Made by a program: the position numbers and the translations under genes
Notes under the pieces: generated by a model
Databases searched by the model: none
What the model saw: only the letters and a program-made list of their open reading frames with translations
Told to the model about the DNA's origin: nothing
Shown: positions 8,218 to 15,371 of the stretch, piece by piece
Position numbering within the stretch: the first letter of the stretch is position 1
Layout: each line of letters starts with the position of its first letter
NCBI GenBank assembly: GCA_022508805.1
Contig: JAFLUM010000012.1
Location: 1 to 52,530, forward strand
Length of the DNA: 52,530 nt
Direction of reading: 5' to 3'
From: Oscillospiraceae bacterium
GTDB taxonomy: Bacteria > Bacillota > Clostridia > Oscillospirales > Acutalibacteraceae

Positions 8218-9189
8218 ATGTCAGAAAAAAATATCAATTCAAAACAGTTAGCAGAAACCACAAAAAATAATCTTCGCATCTATGAGCAGGGACGAAATGT
8301 TCCTGCTGATGCAAAAAAACCAATTACAGGCGGCGACTTAAATGGATTTACTGATATTAACCCTATGTGGCGTATCAAAAAACTCACTGAGTTATTCGGT
8401 GTTGTCGGTGAGGGTTGGTACTATGAAAAGATTAAGGAAGAAAATCTCCCACTTGTTGACGGTAGAGTTATTTACACCGTTGACATTAACCTGTTCTATA
8501 AAATGGATAACGGAGAATGGTCTAAAGCCATTTTGGGTACAGGCGGTGCAACACTTGTAACTTACCGTTATAAGCAACTGCACATTGATGATGATGCGAA
8601 GAAAAAGGCGTTGACTGACGCTATTTCAGTCTGCTGTAAGGCACTCGGCATCGGTGCTGATGTTTATTGGTCGCAAGATATAAGTAAATATGGTGAGCTT
8701 GGAGATTTTGCTCCTGTTGAGCTTCCTGCACCGAACGCTCAACCCCAAAGTCAGTCTGGAGCGAAACAAAGTCAGTCTGCAATGGTTCAGCAGATGAACG
8801 CTATTACAGACGACAATACTGCTCCCATAACTGTCGCTCAAAACGCTGTTGCTGATGCAATTCAGAAAGCCCAACAACCAAATGAGGGTAATATGCAGAA
8901 TACAGGCTTTGTGACAATCGACCCTGCTACTACTCCTATTCCGACGGTTCAAGAAGCTGAAAACTACACTCTTGAAGGCAGTGGACAGTACAAGGGCTAC
9001 AAACTCGGTGCTATTTTTACACTCGCCGCTAATGGCGACAAGACAGCAGCGGGTTGGCTGAATTGGTTATCAACTGCGGCAACAAAGAGTGAAAACATAG
9101 CGTGGGCGAAGTTCTATGCTGAATTCCTGCGTAACCATTATTTACAGCAGGCTAACAACGCAGCTCAAAATCAGTCTAACGAAGGTTAA
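8218..9189 (+). CDS. Rad52/Sak-like single-strand annealing protein (probable)
   Basis: Protein of 323 residues. Residues 40-160 resemble the Rad52/Sak-type annealing fold: DINPMWRIKKLTELFGVVGEGWYY, then a strand region ending GGATLVTYRYKQ, then the helix DAKKKALTDAISVCCKALGIGADVYW. A Gln/Ser/Ala-rich linker (about 175-235) leads to a separate C-terminal domain with GQYKGYKLGAIF. Such proteins pair complementary single strands; the YqaJ nuclease at 2272-3795 would supply them, giving a Red-like pair. Assignment rests on pattern and context, so confidence is moderate. The ribosome site AGAAAGAAGGA is good. Confidence 0.6.
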   Translation: MSEKNINSKQLAETTKNNLRIYEQGRNVPADAKKPITGGDLNGFTDINPMWRIKKLTELFGVVGEGWYYEKIKEENLPLVDGRVIYTVDINLFYKMDNGEWSKAILGTGGATLVTYRYKQLHIDDDAKKKALTDAISVCCKALGIGADVYWSQDISKYGELGDFAPVELPAPNAQPQSQSGAKQSQSAMVQQMNAITDDNTAPITVAQNAVADAIQKAQQPNEGNMQNTGFVTIDPATTPIPTVQEAENYTLEGSGQYKGYKLGAIFTLAANGDKTAAGWLNWLSTAATKSENIAWAKFYAEFLRNHYLQQANNAAQNQSNEG

Positions 9190-9192
9190 TCC

Positions 9193-9248
9193 CAGTCTGT
9201 CAGACTGAGCTTAAAAAGAAAAGGCGGTGGGATTTACTCCTGCCGCCT
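9193..9248 (+). promoter_or_regulatory. Palindrome and hairpin before the primase-like gene
   Basis: Two structures fill this gap. A perfect 7-1-7 palindrome (CAGTCTG T CAGACTG) lies at 9193-9207, three bases after the previous stop. Then AGGCGGTGGGA (9222-9232) pairs with TCCTGCCGCCT (9238-9248) around TTTAC, with two G-T pairs and no T-run. The hairpin ends three bases before the AAAGGAAG ribosome site of the next gene, like the hairpin at 4407-4437. Confidence 0.5.
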
Positions 9249-9265
9249 GTAAAGGAAGTGATATT

Positions 9266-10336
9266 GTGTCAAATGTATCTATTTATGATGCTATCGACAA
9301 ACTTTGTCTTCCGCAACCACCGTCCAATAAACGGAATTATAATATACCCTGCCCGAACTGTGATTACGGTTCGAGCAGCAGAAAAAAAGGCAAACATCTT
9401 AACATCAATTTAGAGAAAAATGCTTGGAGATGTCCGAGATGTGAGAATGGCGGTTACACTTACGAACTTGTAATGTTCTTTCGTAACTGTTCTCACGAAG
9501 AAGCAAAAGAATTCCTTAAAACAGGTTATTCTTCAACTTCGGGCAACTACAACAAAAAGAAAAAACCTACTCAACAGTATGTTAAAATGGCGGATAAAGT
9601 CGCTGATATTAGCGTTAGAAATACCGCTTATACAGCACTACTTGACAATCTTACTCTCACCCAAAAGCACCGTGAAAATCTGCTCGGTCGAGGATTGACA
9701 GATGCAGATATTAAACGGTTAGGCTATAAGTCCATTACAAAAGACATAAACCTTACTAATGTATGCCGAAATTTAACTGCTAACCAAATTAAATTGGAAG
9801 GCGTGGCAGGGTTTTATCAAAGCAAAGCGGGAGTGTGGACGCTGGATAGCGGCAACGGTATTCTTATTCCTTTTCGTGACGAAAACGGTCTTATTCAAGG
9901 ACTGCACATTCGTAACGATAATGATACAGTGAGGAAATTTCGTTGGGTTTCTTCTTCTGATAGGTTAAACGGGTGTAGCTCACAATCATACACACATTTG
10001 GTAGGCAGTTTAGATACTGATACCGTAATACTTACAGAAGGAGCAATGAAGGCGGATATTATAAATGCTCTGTCGGGAAAAACCGTTCTTGCTATAGCAG
10101 GTGTGAGTTGTCTGCAAAGTTTGGAAAGCACATTGAAGATACTTCATAAGAAGGGGGTACGGCATATTCGTACTGCCTTTGATATGGATATGTTCACAAA
10201 TCTTAATGTAAACAAAGCGTATAAGAAAATGACACAGGTAGTCACTAAACTCGGATTTTCGTACTCAACTCTCGTTTGGGACGGAAACTATAAAGGGTTA
10301 GATGATTTTCTCAAAGTAATGTGTTCAAAAAAGTAA
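9266..10336 (+). CDS. Primase-like protein: zinc finger plus DUF3854/Toprim
   Basis: Translation most likely starts at GTG 9266, seven bases after AAAGGAAG, giving 356 residues. Near residues 27-70, CPNC and CPRC with surrounding GKHLNINLEKNAWRC form a CHC2-like zinc finger of the DnaG type. The C-terminal part has VILTEGAMKADIINAL, AIAGVSCLQSL, AFDMDMFTNLNV and GLDDFLK, which fit the DUF3854 Toprim domain; E of TEGAMK and the DMD acids would bind metal. Many mobile elements use such proteins for primer synthesis. It is the last gene of the operon and is followed by a terminator. Confidence 0.75.
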   Translation: MSNVSIYDAIDKLCLPQPPSNKRNYNIPCPNCDYGSSSRKKGKHLNINLEKNAWRCPRCENGGYTYELVMFFRNCSHEEAKEFLKTGYSSTSGNYNKKKKPTQQYVKMADKVADISVRNTAYTALLDNLTLTQKHRENLLGRGLTDADIKRLGYKSITKDINLTNVCRNLTANQIKLEGVAGFYQSKAGVWTLDSGNGILIPFRDENGLIQGLHIRNDNDTVRKFRWVSSSDRLNGCSSQSYTHLVGSLDTDTVILTEGAMKADIINALSGKTVLAIAGVSCLQSLESTLKILHKKGVRHIRTAFDMDMFTNLNVNKAYKKMTQVVTKLGFSYSTLVWDGNYKGLDDFLKVMCSKK

Positions 10337-10337
10337 A

Positions 10338-10377
10338 AAATACCCCTGCACCTTAATCGGTGTGGGGGGATTTTTTT
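10338..10377 (+). terminator. Terminator of the accessory operon
   Basis: CCCCTGCACC (10343-10352) pairs with GGTGTGGGGG (10359-10368) around TTAATC, with flanking A and T runs (seven T). It follows the primase-like stop directly. Confidence 0.85.
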
Positions 10378-10427
10378 CTATAGCATTTATATATGAATTT
10401 TTTGCGTTTTTCTATTGCTTATACATA

Positions 10428-10451
10428 TTATATATAGTATACTATATATAA
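10428..10451. repeat. Perfect 24-bp AT-rich palindrome
   Basis: The 24 bases are their own exact reverse complement, centred between 10439 and 10440 (core TATAGTATACTATA). It lies just downstream of the accessory operon's terminator and touches the 10-bp repeat array at 10451. Possible roles are a protein-binding site for replication, transfer or integration. Confidence 0.85.
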
Positions 10452-10500
10452 ACTTGCTTGAACCTGTGCTAACTTCTCTTAACTTATCTTAACTTTACTT
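10451..10500 (+). repeat. Five tandem 10-bp repeats (iteron-like)
   Basis: Five consecutive units of exactly 10 bp: AACTTGCTTG, AACCTGTGCT, AACTTCTCTT, AACTTATCTT, AACTTTACTT. The AACTT start is kept in four of five. A period of 10 bp, near one helical turn, puts all copies on one DNA face, as for cooperative binding of a replication initiator, excisionase, integrase or partition protein. No gene lies here. Further on, ATTGCAGTA is repeated at 10543 and 10554, and CATTTG at 10591 and 10601. Confidence 0.8.
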
Positions 10501-10602
10501 AAAAGCATACATATACCGAAAAAATGCCCAAAAAAGCACCCTATTGCAGTAAAATTGCAGTACTTTTTTTTGAAACCCACGCAGTATAGCCATTTGCGAG
10601 CA

Positions 10603-10625
10603 TTTGAGTCTGGTCACCGGCACCA
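10603..10625 (+). other. tRNA 3'-end fragment, candidate attachment site (attR-like)
   Basis: The 23 bases read as the end of a tRNA: T-loop TTTGAGT (10603-10609), T-stem 3' strand CTGGT, acceptor 3' strand CACCGGC, discriminator A and CCA. No matching 5' part precedes it. A terminator begins two bases later, as is usual after a tRNA gene. This is what remains when an element integrates in a tRNA 3' end: the intact gene stays at the far end (left of the window) and the core is copied here. It would mark the right border of the accessory region. Confidence 0.6.
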
Positions 10626-10626
10626 A

Positions 10627-10659
10627 CAAAAAAGACATCCGTAAGGATGTCTTTTTTTG
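10627..10659 (+). terminator. Terminator after the tRNA-end fragment
   Basis: AGACATCC (10633-10640) and GGATGTCT (10645-10652) form a stem with a GTAA loop, flanked by A-run and T-run. Probably the original terminator of the tRNA gene whose 3' end was used for integration. Confidence 0.85.
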
Positions 10660-10660
10660 T

Positions 10661-10697
10661 AATGATGATGCCTTCGGCAATGACGTTGCTTCGCTAA
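10661..10697. repeat. Short intergenic hairpin segment
   Basis: Contains GCCTTCGGC (10670-10678) and related GCTTCGC and GATGATG steps. Such small TTCG-containing hairpins often occur as intergenic repeats, but no second copy was found in this window. The rest of 10380-10730 has no gene beyond the sites listed. Confidence 0.3.
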
Positions 10698-10730
10698 TAT
10701 TTTTTGTCAAACAAAGAATGTTGTTGTATG

Positions 10731-10759
10731 TTGCGTTTCAGTGGAAAATATGGTAAAAT
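10731..10759 (+). promoter_or_regulatory. Promoter of the M28 peptidase gene
   Basis: TTGCGT (10731-10736), 17-base spacer, TAAAAT (10754-10759), 30 bases before ATG 10790. It provides a fresh start just after the element border. Confidence 0.55.
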
Positions 10760-10789
10760 ATATTTGTATATTTTGAAAGGGGATATATT

Positions 10790-12007
10790 ATGGATTTATC
10801 TAAAGTAATTAACAAAAAAGATGATGCTGCACAATATATGATTGATGAGATCACTCATATTTGTAAAGAATTTGAAACGAGGGCTCCCGGTTCAAAGGGT
10901 GAGGAACAGGCTTGTGAATATGCAGCGCAAACTTTGAGGGATTTGGGATGCGACAGAGTGTTCGTTGAGAGCTTTAAAGAAAATCCAAATGCCTTCTTCG
11001 GCTGGATATACTTAACGATTTCTTGCTGCCTGTTGGCGTTTGCATCGTACTTTTTTATTCCTGTTCTTTCAATAATTTTTATCGCAATAGGACTTGGAAT
11101 TTGCTTTTTACAGTTCGGTCTGTATAAAAAGACTGTCGACAAGCTGTTTAAAGAAAAAATCGGTCATAATGCAACGGGATTTAAGAAGCCGACAGGTGAG
11201 GTTAAGCGTAGAATTATATTTAACGGTCACCCGGATGCTTGCTGGGAATGGCCGTTTAAATACAAGTTTACATATCTTGGATTTGACATACATATGGCAG
11301 TTTGTTTTGTCGGCGCATTTTATATTCTCGCTGTTTCAATACTGAAATTGGCAGGTGTGATTACCGGCAGTCTTGCTTTAACGCTGGGTTTAGTAGCTAT
11401 TGTTTTTATTCCTTTCTGGTTTGGACTTTACTTTATGTGGAATGAAAAAAGAATAGTCGACGGTGCAAATGATAATCTCACAGGTTGTTATATTGGTATT
11501 GCAATTCTGAAAATGCTTAAAGATGAAGGCATTGAATTGGAAAATACAGAGATCGGTGTAGTTCTTTCAGGTTCAGAGGAAGCAGGTCTTCGCGGTTCAA
11601 AAGCTTGGAGCGAAGCACATAAAGATGAAATGAACGATGTACCTACATTTATATTTTCGTATGATACAATAACTCAGTCAGAAGAGCTTATGGTAAACTA
11701 CCGTGACCTTAACGGTACGGTAAAGGTGGATAAAGATGTATCGGATCTTTTCTATGAGGCTTGTGAAGAACTCAATATTCCATGCAAAAAAGGCATTGTT
11801 CCGCCCCTCGGCGGTGCGACTGACTCTGCTGCCTTCGCCCAGGCAGGTCTAAGAGCTACGGGCATTACTGCACTTAGTCACGCACTTCCCGATTTTTACC
11901 ATACAAGGCTTGATACACCGGAGGCACTTAATAAAGATTGCCTTGCAACATGCTTTGCAGCTTCCGTTAAAGCTCTTGAAATGTTTGATAACGGAGCAAA
12001 ACAGTAA
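10790..12007 (+). CDS. Membrane-embedded M28-family zinc peptidase
   Basis: Protein of 405 residues. M28 zinc ligands can be followed in order: H147 in GHPDA, D228 in GANDN, E263/E264 in GSEEAGLRG, an Asp in SYDT, and a late His in YHTRLD. Unlike secreted M28 aminopeptidases it has no signal peptide; instead hydrophobic segments interrupt the fold, at about 70-112 (two helices) and 165-215 (two helices). The active-site parts would be on one membrane face. A paralogue with the same layout is at 45294-46640. The substrate is unknown. A good AAAGGGG ribosome site and its own promoter suggest a single-gene transcript, closed by the terminator at 12018. Confidence 0.8.
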   Translation: MDLSKVINKKDDAAQYMIDEITHICKEFETRAPGSKGEEQACEYAAQTLRDLGCDRVFVESFKENPNAFFGWIYLTISCCLLAFASYFFIPVLSIIFIAIGLGICFLQFGLYKKTVDKLFKEKIGHNATGFKKPTGEVKRRIIFNGHPDACWEWPFKYKFTYLGFDIHMAVCFVGAFYILAVSILKLAGVITGSLALTLGLVAIVFIPFWFGLYFMWNEKRIVDGANDNLTGCYIGIAILKMLKDEGIELENTEIGVVLSGSEEAGLRGSKAWSEAHKDEMNDVPTFIFSYDTITQSEELMVNYRDLNGTVKVDKDVSDLFYEACEELNIPCKKGIVPPLGGATDSAAFAQAGLRATGITALSHALPDFYHTRLDTPEALNKDCLATCFAASVKALEMFDNGAKQ

Positions 12008-12017
12008 ACCGAAAGTG

Positions 12018-12043
12018 ACCGCGGATTTTCCGCGGTTTATTTT
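12018..12043 (+). terminator. Terminator of the M28 gene
   Basis: ACCGCGGA and TCCGCGGT form an 8-bp stem around TTT, followed by a T-rich stretch, ten bases after the stop. Confidence 0.8.
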
Positions 12044-12052
12044 CTGCATTTA

Positions 12053-12080
12053 TTGACAAATATTTTTCAAGTAGTATAAT
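12053..12080 (+). promoter_or_regulatory. Strong sigma-A promoter
   Basis: Consensus TTGACA (12053-12058), 16-base spacer and consensus TATAAT (12075-12080), 33 bases before the DUF2752 start. Confidence 0.75.
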
Positions 12081-12112
12081 AATATTATATAAGCTTAAAA
12101 GGTCTGTTGGGA

Positions 12113-12466
12113 ATGAAAACATTCAATCTCCGATTCAGAATATCGCTGATATTAGTTGTCGCCCTCGGTGTCATTCTTATGTGGTATTTTGAAACAGGCT
12201 GTCTTATTCAAAGATTTCTCGGATTCCCTTGCCCCACCTGCGGAATGACGCGTGCAGCGTTTGCTTTTATTAACGGCGATTTTTACGCGTCCTTTGAATA
12301 TCACCCAATGCTTTTTTCGATTCCGCTTTTGACCGTTATGCTTATGCTCTATGAAAAACTTTTTCGCGGAAAATTCCGTATACCGTCACTCTGCCTTTTA
12401 GCGTTGATTTTATGCGGATTTATCGTGAACTATATTATAAAGCTTATAAGCTTAGGAGGAATTTGA
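12113..12466 (+). CDS. DUF2752-family membrane protein
   Basis: ATG 12113 is chosen over an in-frame TTG at 12107 because AAAAGG at 12097-12102 is ten bases away. The 117-residue protein has three hydrophobic segments and the family signature FPCPTCGMTRA near residue 40, with the two Cys facing the membrane surface. The function of DUF2752 is unknown. It shares a transcript with the zinc-ribbon TM2 gene, whose ATG follows the stop by two bases; together they may form a small membrane module. Confidence 0.8.
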   Translation: MKTFNLRFRISLILVVALGVILMWYFETGCLIQRFLGFPCPTCGMTRAAFAFINGDFYASFEYHPMLFSIPLLTVMLMLYEKLFRGKFRIPSLCLLALILCGFIVNYIIKLISLGGI

Positions 12467-12468
12467 TT

Positions 12469-12885
12469 ATGTATTGTAAAAATTGCGGTCAGCCGTTAGC
12501 CCCTAATGCGGCTGTATGTCTTAATTGCGGCGTTGCAGTAGGTACCGGCACTTCATATTGTCAAAACTGCGGTGCTCAGACTGTCCCGGGTGCTGTTATA
12601 TGCACAAATTGCGGTGTTTCTGTTGCAACGACGGCCGCACCCGTTGCTAACGGTCAGCAGAAATCAAAACTCGCTGCAGGACTTCTCGGCATTTTCCTCG
12701 GTTCTTTGGGAGTGCATAATTTCTATCTCGGATTTACGGGAAAAGCCGTTGCACAGCTGCTTATTACACTTCTTACATGCGGTATCGGTGCAATCGTAAC
12801 TGAAATTTGGGGCCTTGTAGAGGGCATTCTTATTCTTACAGGCTCCATCAATACGGATGCTAAAGGCGTTCCGCTTTCAGACTGA
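12469..12885 (+). CDS. Double zinc-ribbon TM2-domain membrane protein
   Basis: ATG 12469 has an AGGAGGA ribosome site at 12454-12460. The 138-residue product begins with two zinc ribbons (CKNCG...CLNCG and CQNCG...CTNCG, residues 3-45), then a flexible Ala-rich linker, then a TM2 domain with two helices, GIFLGSLGVHNFYLGF and the helix pair ending GLVEGILILTG. TM2 proteins are common in Firmicutes; their role is not established. A terminator follows. Confidence 0.85.
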   Translation: MYCKNCGQPLAPNAAVCLNCGVAVGTGTSYCQNCGAQTVPGAVICTNCGVSVATTAAPVANGQQKSKLAAGLLGIFLGSLGVHNFYLGFTGKAVAQLLITLLTCGIGAIVTEIWGLVEGILILTGSINTDAKGVPLSD

Positions 12886-12895
12886 TGTTTTTTGG

Positions 12896-12927
12896 ACTCT
12901 CTCGCTGTGCTGGTGGGAGAGTTTTTT
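12896..12927 (+). terminator. Terminator of the DUF2752-TM2 operon
   Basis: ACTCTC (12896-12901) pairs with GAGAGT (12917-12922), extended by partly paired bases, then a six-T run. Confidence 0.7.
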
Positions 12928-12948
12928 GTATTTTTCATAAAAATAGCA

Positions 12949-12977
12949 TTGAATTTCTTATTTTTTTGTGCTATTAT
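12949..12977 (+). promoter_or_regulatory. Promoter of the GPH symporter gene
   Basis: TTGAAT (12949-12954), 17-base spacer, TATTAT (12972-12977), 34 bases before ATG 13011. Confidence 0.65.
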
Positions 12978-13010
12978 TATTAAGAAATCTATATATGAAA
13001 GAGGAAGAGT

Positions 13011-14600
13011 ATGAAAATCAACGATCTTTTACATAAGGTCTATGGCACTAATCCGGAAGACAAAGAAAGTCTTCAGCCTAAAGAAGCTATTGCTTACGGT
13101 ATTGCCGGATTCGGCCAGAACTTTATATGCACAATTATTGGTTCTTATCTTACGATTTTCCTTACGGACGCGCTCCTTTTCGGTGCAGACGGCGTTACGA
13201 TTGGATCCCTTGCCGGCTCAATGGCTGTTGCTTATTTGATGCTGGGAACCCGTATTTTTGACGCATTCAATGACCCGATTATGGGCTCAATCGTTGACAG
13301 AACAAGAACTAAATGGGGTAAATGCCGCCCTTATCTTAAATGGATGGCTATTCCTATTGCAATTATGACAATTGCCTGTTTCCTTCCTGTTTTTAAGGCA
13401 AAGGCAACATCAACATTTATCATCATTGCAATTATTTATGTAATTTGGTCTATGGTCTATACGGTTGCAGACGTTCCGTATTGGGGACTTTCAACCTGTA
13501 TGACTAACGATACTGTCGTTCGCGGCAATATGCTTACAATTACACGTTTACTTTGCACATTGGGCGCCGGCATCGTTACGGTTTTTGTTCCGATTATCAC
13601 AGGAGCAGTTACAGGTAAGTTTAAATATACAGACGCTGATATTGCACAAATTATGACAGATAAGGCTTCTGAAATTCAAAGCCTCGTAAGCAATCAAGGA
13701 CTTTCCACTGAAGAAGCGGCACAAACCTTTGTAGGTACGGTTATTCAGGGTCAGGAAGTTGCGAATGCAGATACTCTTAAAATGACATATTTCATTTGCG
13801 CTCTCGTTCTTGTTCTTGTAGCCGTTCCCATGTTCTTCTACGGATTTAAGCATACCAAAGAACGCTTCACCGCCAACGATAATCCTCCGAGCCTTGGACA
13901 TAACTTAAAGCTTCTCTTTAAGAATAAGGAATTACTCCTTATCGTACTTTCAGGTGTTCTCGGCGGTGCCAGAATGGTTTATACATATACAGGCGGTTTG
14001 TATTTTGCAAAATATGTTCTTCAAAACGAAGGTATGTACAGCCTTATAACCTTGCTGGTTGTTCCCGGCGGCTTGGTCGCTTCTATTCTTGTTCCGTGGA
14101 TGTCAAAGAAGTTCACAAAGAAATGGGCTTATATTGCAGTTCACCTTTTCGGCGGAATTGTAATGGCAATTATGTACTTTGTTGGTTATGATGCACCGTG
14201 GAAGCTTATTGTTGCGGCTATTGCACTTGTTCTCTTAGGTATTCCGCAGGGTGTTAACAACATTATCACTTATGCTATGATCGGTGATACTGTTGACTAC
14301 CTTGAGTGGAAAACAGGTGAAAGAGGCGAGGGAATCTGCTTTGCAATGCAGACTCTTATCAATAAAATCGGTATGGCAGTCGGAGCTTTCATAGGCGTTA
14401 TTTCCTTCTCGGCAGCAGGAATCAACTCTGAAACAGGTTATATTTCAGCCCAGGGTGCAAATACTCTTTGGAATATGCTTGTTCTTTCAGGCGTAATAAG
14501 TATGTTTGCGTGCGCAGTACCGATGTTCTTCTATAAAATCACAGAAAAACGTCAGGCAGAAATGGTAGCTGAAATCGAAGCACGTAAGGTTCACAAATAA
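13011..14600 (+). CDS. GPH-family sugar:cation symporter (MFS)
   Basis: Protein of 529 residues with about 12 membrane helices. The family signature is clear: YGIAGFGQNFICTIIGSYLT near 25, and the loop GTRIFDAFNDPIMGSIVDRT followed by KWGKCRPYLKW (about 80-115). The glycoside-pentoside-hexuronide (GPH) group imports glycosides, disaccharides or hexuronides with Na+ or H+. Residues about 205-250 form an unusually long loop between helices. The gene stands alone between its own promoter and terminator, so the substrate cannot be read from neighbours, although several glycosidases lie nearby in the window. Confidence 0.88.
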   Translation: MKINDLLHKVYGTNPEDKESLQPKEAIAYGIAGFGQNFICTIIGSYLTIFLTDALLFGADGVTIGSLAGSMAVAYLMLGTRIFDAFNDPIMGSIVDRTRTKWGKCRPYLKWMAIPIAIMTIACFLPVFKAKATSTFIIIAIIYVIWSMVYTVADVPYWGLSTCMTNDTVVRGNMLTITRLLCTLGAGIVTVFVPIITGAVTGKFKYTDADIAQIMTDKASEIQSLVSNQGLSTEEAAQTFVGTVIQGQEVANADTLKMTYFICALVLVLVAVPMFFYGFKHTKERFTANDNPPSLGHNLKLLFKNKELLLIVLSGVLGGARMVYTYTGGLYFAKYVLQNEGMYSLITLLVVPGGLVASILVPWMSKKFTKKWAYIAVHLFGGIVMAIMYFVGYDAPWKLIVAAIALVLLGIPQGVNNIITYAMIGDTVDYLEWKTGERGEGICFAMQTLINKIGMAVGAFIGVISFSAAGINSETGYISAQGANTLWNMLVLSGVISMFACAVPMFFYKITEKRQAEMVAEIEARKVHK

Positions 14601-14610
14601 TTTAAATTCA

Positions 14611-14637
14611 GGGCGGCTTTTGCCGCCCGTTTTTTTT
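14611..14637 (+). terminator. Terminator of the symporter gene
   Basis: GGGCGGC and GCCGCCC form a 7-bp GC stem around TTTT, with an eight-T tail. The tail ends only three bases before the sfsA ATG at 14641. Confidence 0.9.
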
Positions 14638-14640
14638 GCT

Positions 14641-15315
14641 ATGAAGTATTCAAATATAATTAAAGGAAAATTTAAGAGTAGACCTAACAGATTTATTGCA
14701 GTCGTGGAAATTGACGGTGCAGATGAAATATGCCATGTGAAAAATACAGGCAGATGTAAAGAACTGTTAACAGAAAATGCCGTTGTATATTTAAGCATAT
14801 CAGATAACCCTAACCGCAAGACAAAATATGATTTAATTGCAGTGGAAAAAGGCGATCTGCTCATAAATATGGACAGTCAGATCGTAAATCATGTTTGTAT
14901 TGAATACTTGCCGAAGATGTTTAAAGACATTGTGACGATTAAGCCGGAGTATAAGTATGGCAATTCACGGTTTGACATTTTCGTTGAAACAAAAAGTGAG
15001 AAAATCTTGATTGAATGTAAGGGCGTAACTCTTGAAGAAGACGGCACAGCGCTTTTCCCCGACGCTCCGACTGAAAGAGGTGTTAAGCATCTAAACGAAC
15101 TCCAAAAGGCAGTTACAGAGGGCTACAGGGCCTTTGCAGTGTTCGTTATACAGATGAACGGAGTTAAATGCTTTATGCCAAATAAAAAAACGCATCCGCA
15201 GTTTGCAGATGCACTGAAAAAAGTCGCAGAAAATGGCGTGAATATTTTGGCGTACGACTGTAATGTGACACCAAACAGTATTTCAATAGACAAAACTATA
15301 CCGATTTGCCTTTAA
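14641..15315 (+). CDS. sfsA: SfsA-family nuclease/regulatory protein
   Basis: Protein of 224 residues that matches SfsA along its length: FKSRPNRFIAVVEIDG, CHVKNTGRCKELL, SRFDIFVE, ILIECKGVTLEEDGTALFPDAPTERG and HLNELQKAV. The C-terminal part is a PD-(D/E)XK-type nuclease (ECKGVTL). E. coli SfsA was first described as a sugar-fermentation stimulator and later as a nucleic-acid-binding or nuclease protein. The ATG is almost touching the upstream terminator's T-run, so no ribosome site is present; translation may be leaderless or poor, or depend on read-through. Confidence 0.88.
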   Translation: MKYSNIIKGKFKSRPNRFIAVVEIDGADEICHVKNTGRCKELLTENAVVYLSISDNPNRKTKYDLIAVEKGDLLINMDSQIVNHVCIEYLPKMFKDIVTIKPEYKYGNSRFDIFVETKSEKILIECKGVTLEEDGTALFPDAPTERGVKHLNELQKAVTEGYRAFAVFVIQMNGVKCFMPNKKTHPQFADALKKVAENGVNILAYDCNVTPNSISIDKTIPICL

Positions 15316-15320
15316 AAGAC

Positions 15321-15361
15321 AAAAAGAGCACCGATTCACAAACCGAATCGGTGCTCTTTTT
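15321..15361. terminator. Bidirectional terminator between sfsA and oadB
   Basis: A perfect 17-bp inverted repeat (15321-15337 and 15345-15361) with a 7-base loop, A-run on one side and T-run on the other. It can end both convergent transcripts: sfsA from the left and oadAGB from the right. Confidence 0.92.
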
Positions 15362-15371
15362 GTTTAATAAA

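Noticed and set aside
10451-10500. CRISPR array
   Set aside because: Units are 10 bp without spacers and no cas gene is present. No other regularly spaced repeats were seen in the window.
1-10625. Transposon or insertion sequence
   Set aside because: No transposase gene or terminal inverted repeats were seen; the border signal is tRNA-type, which fits a phage- or ICE-like element better.
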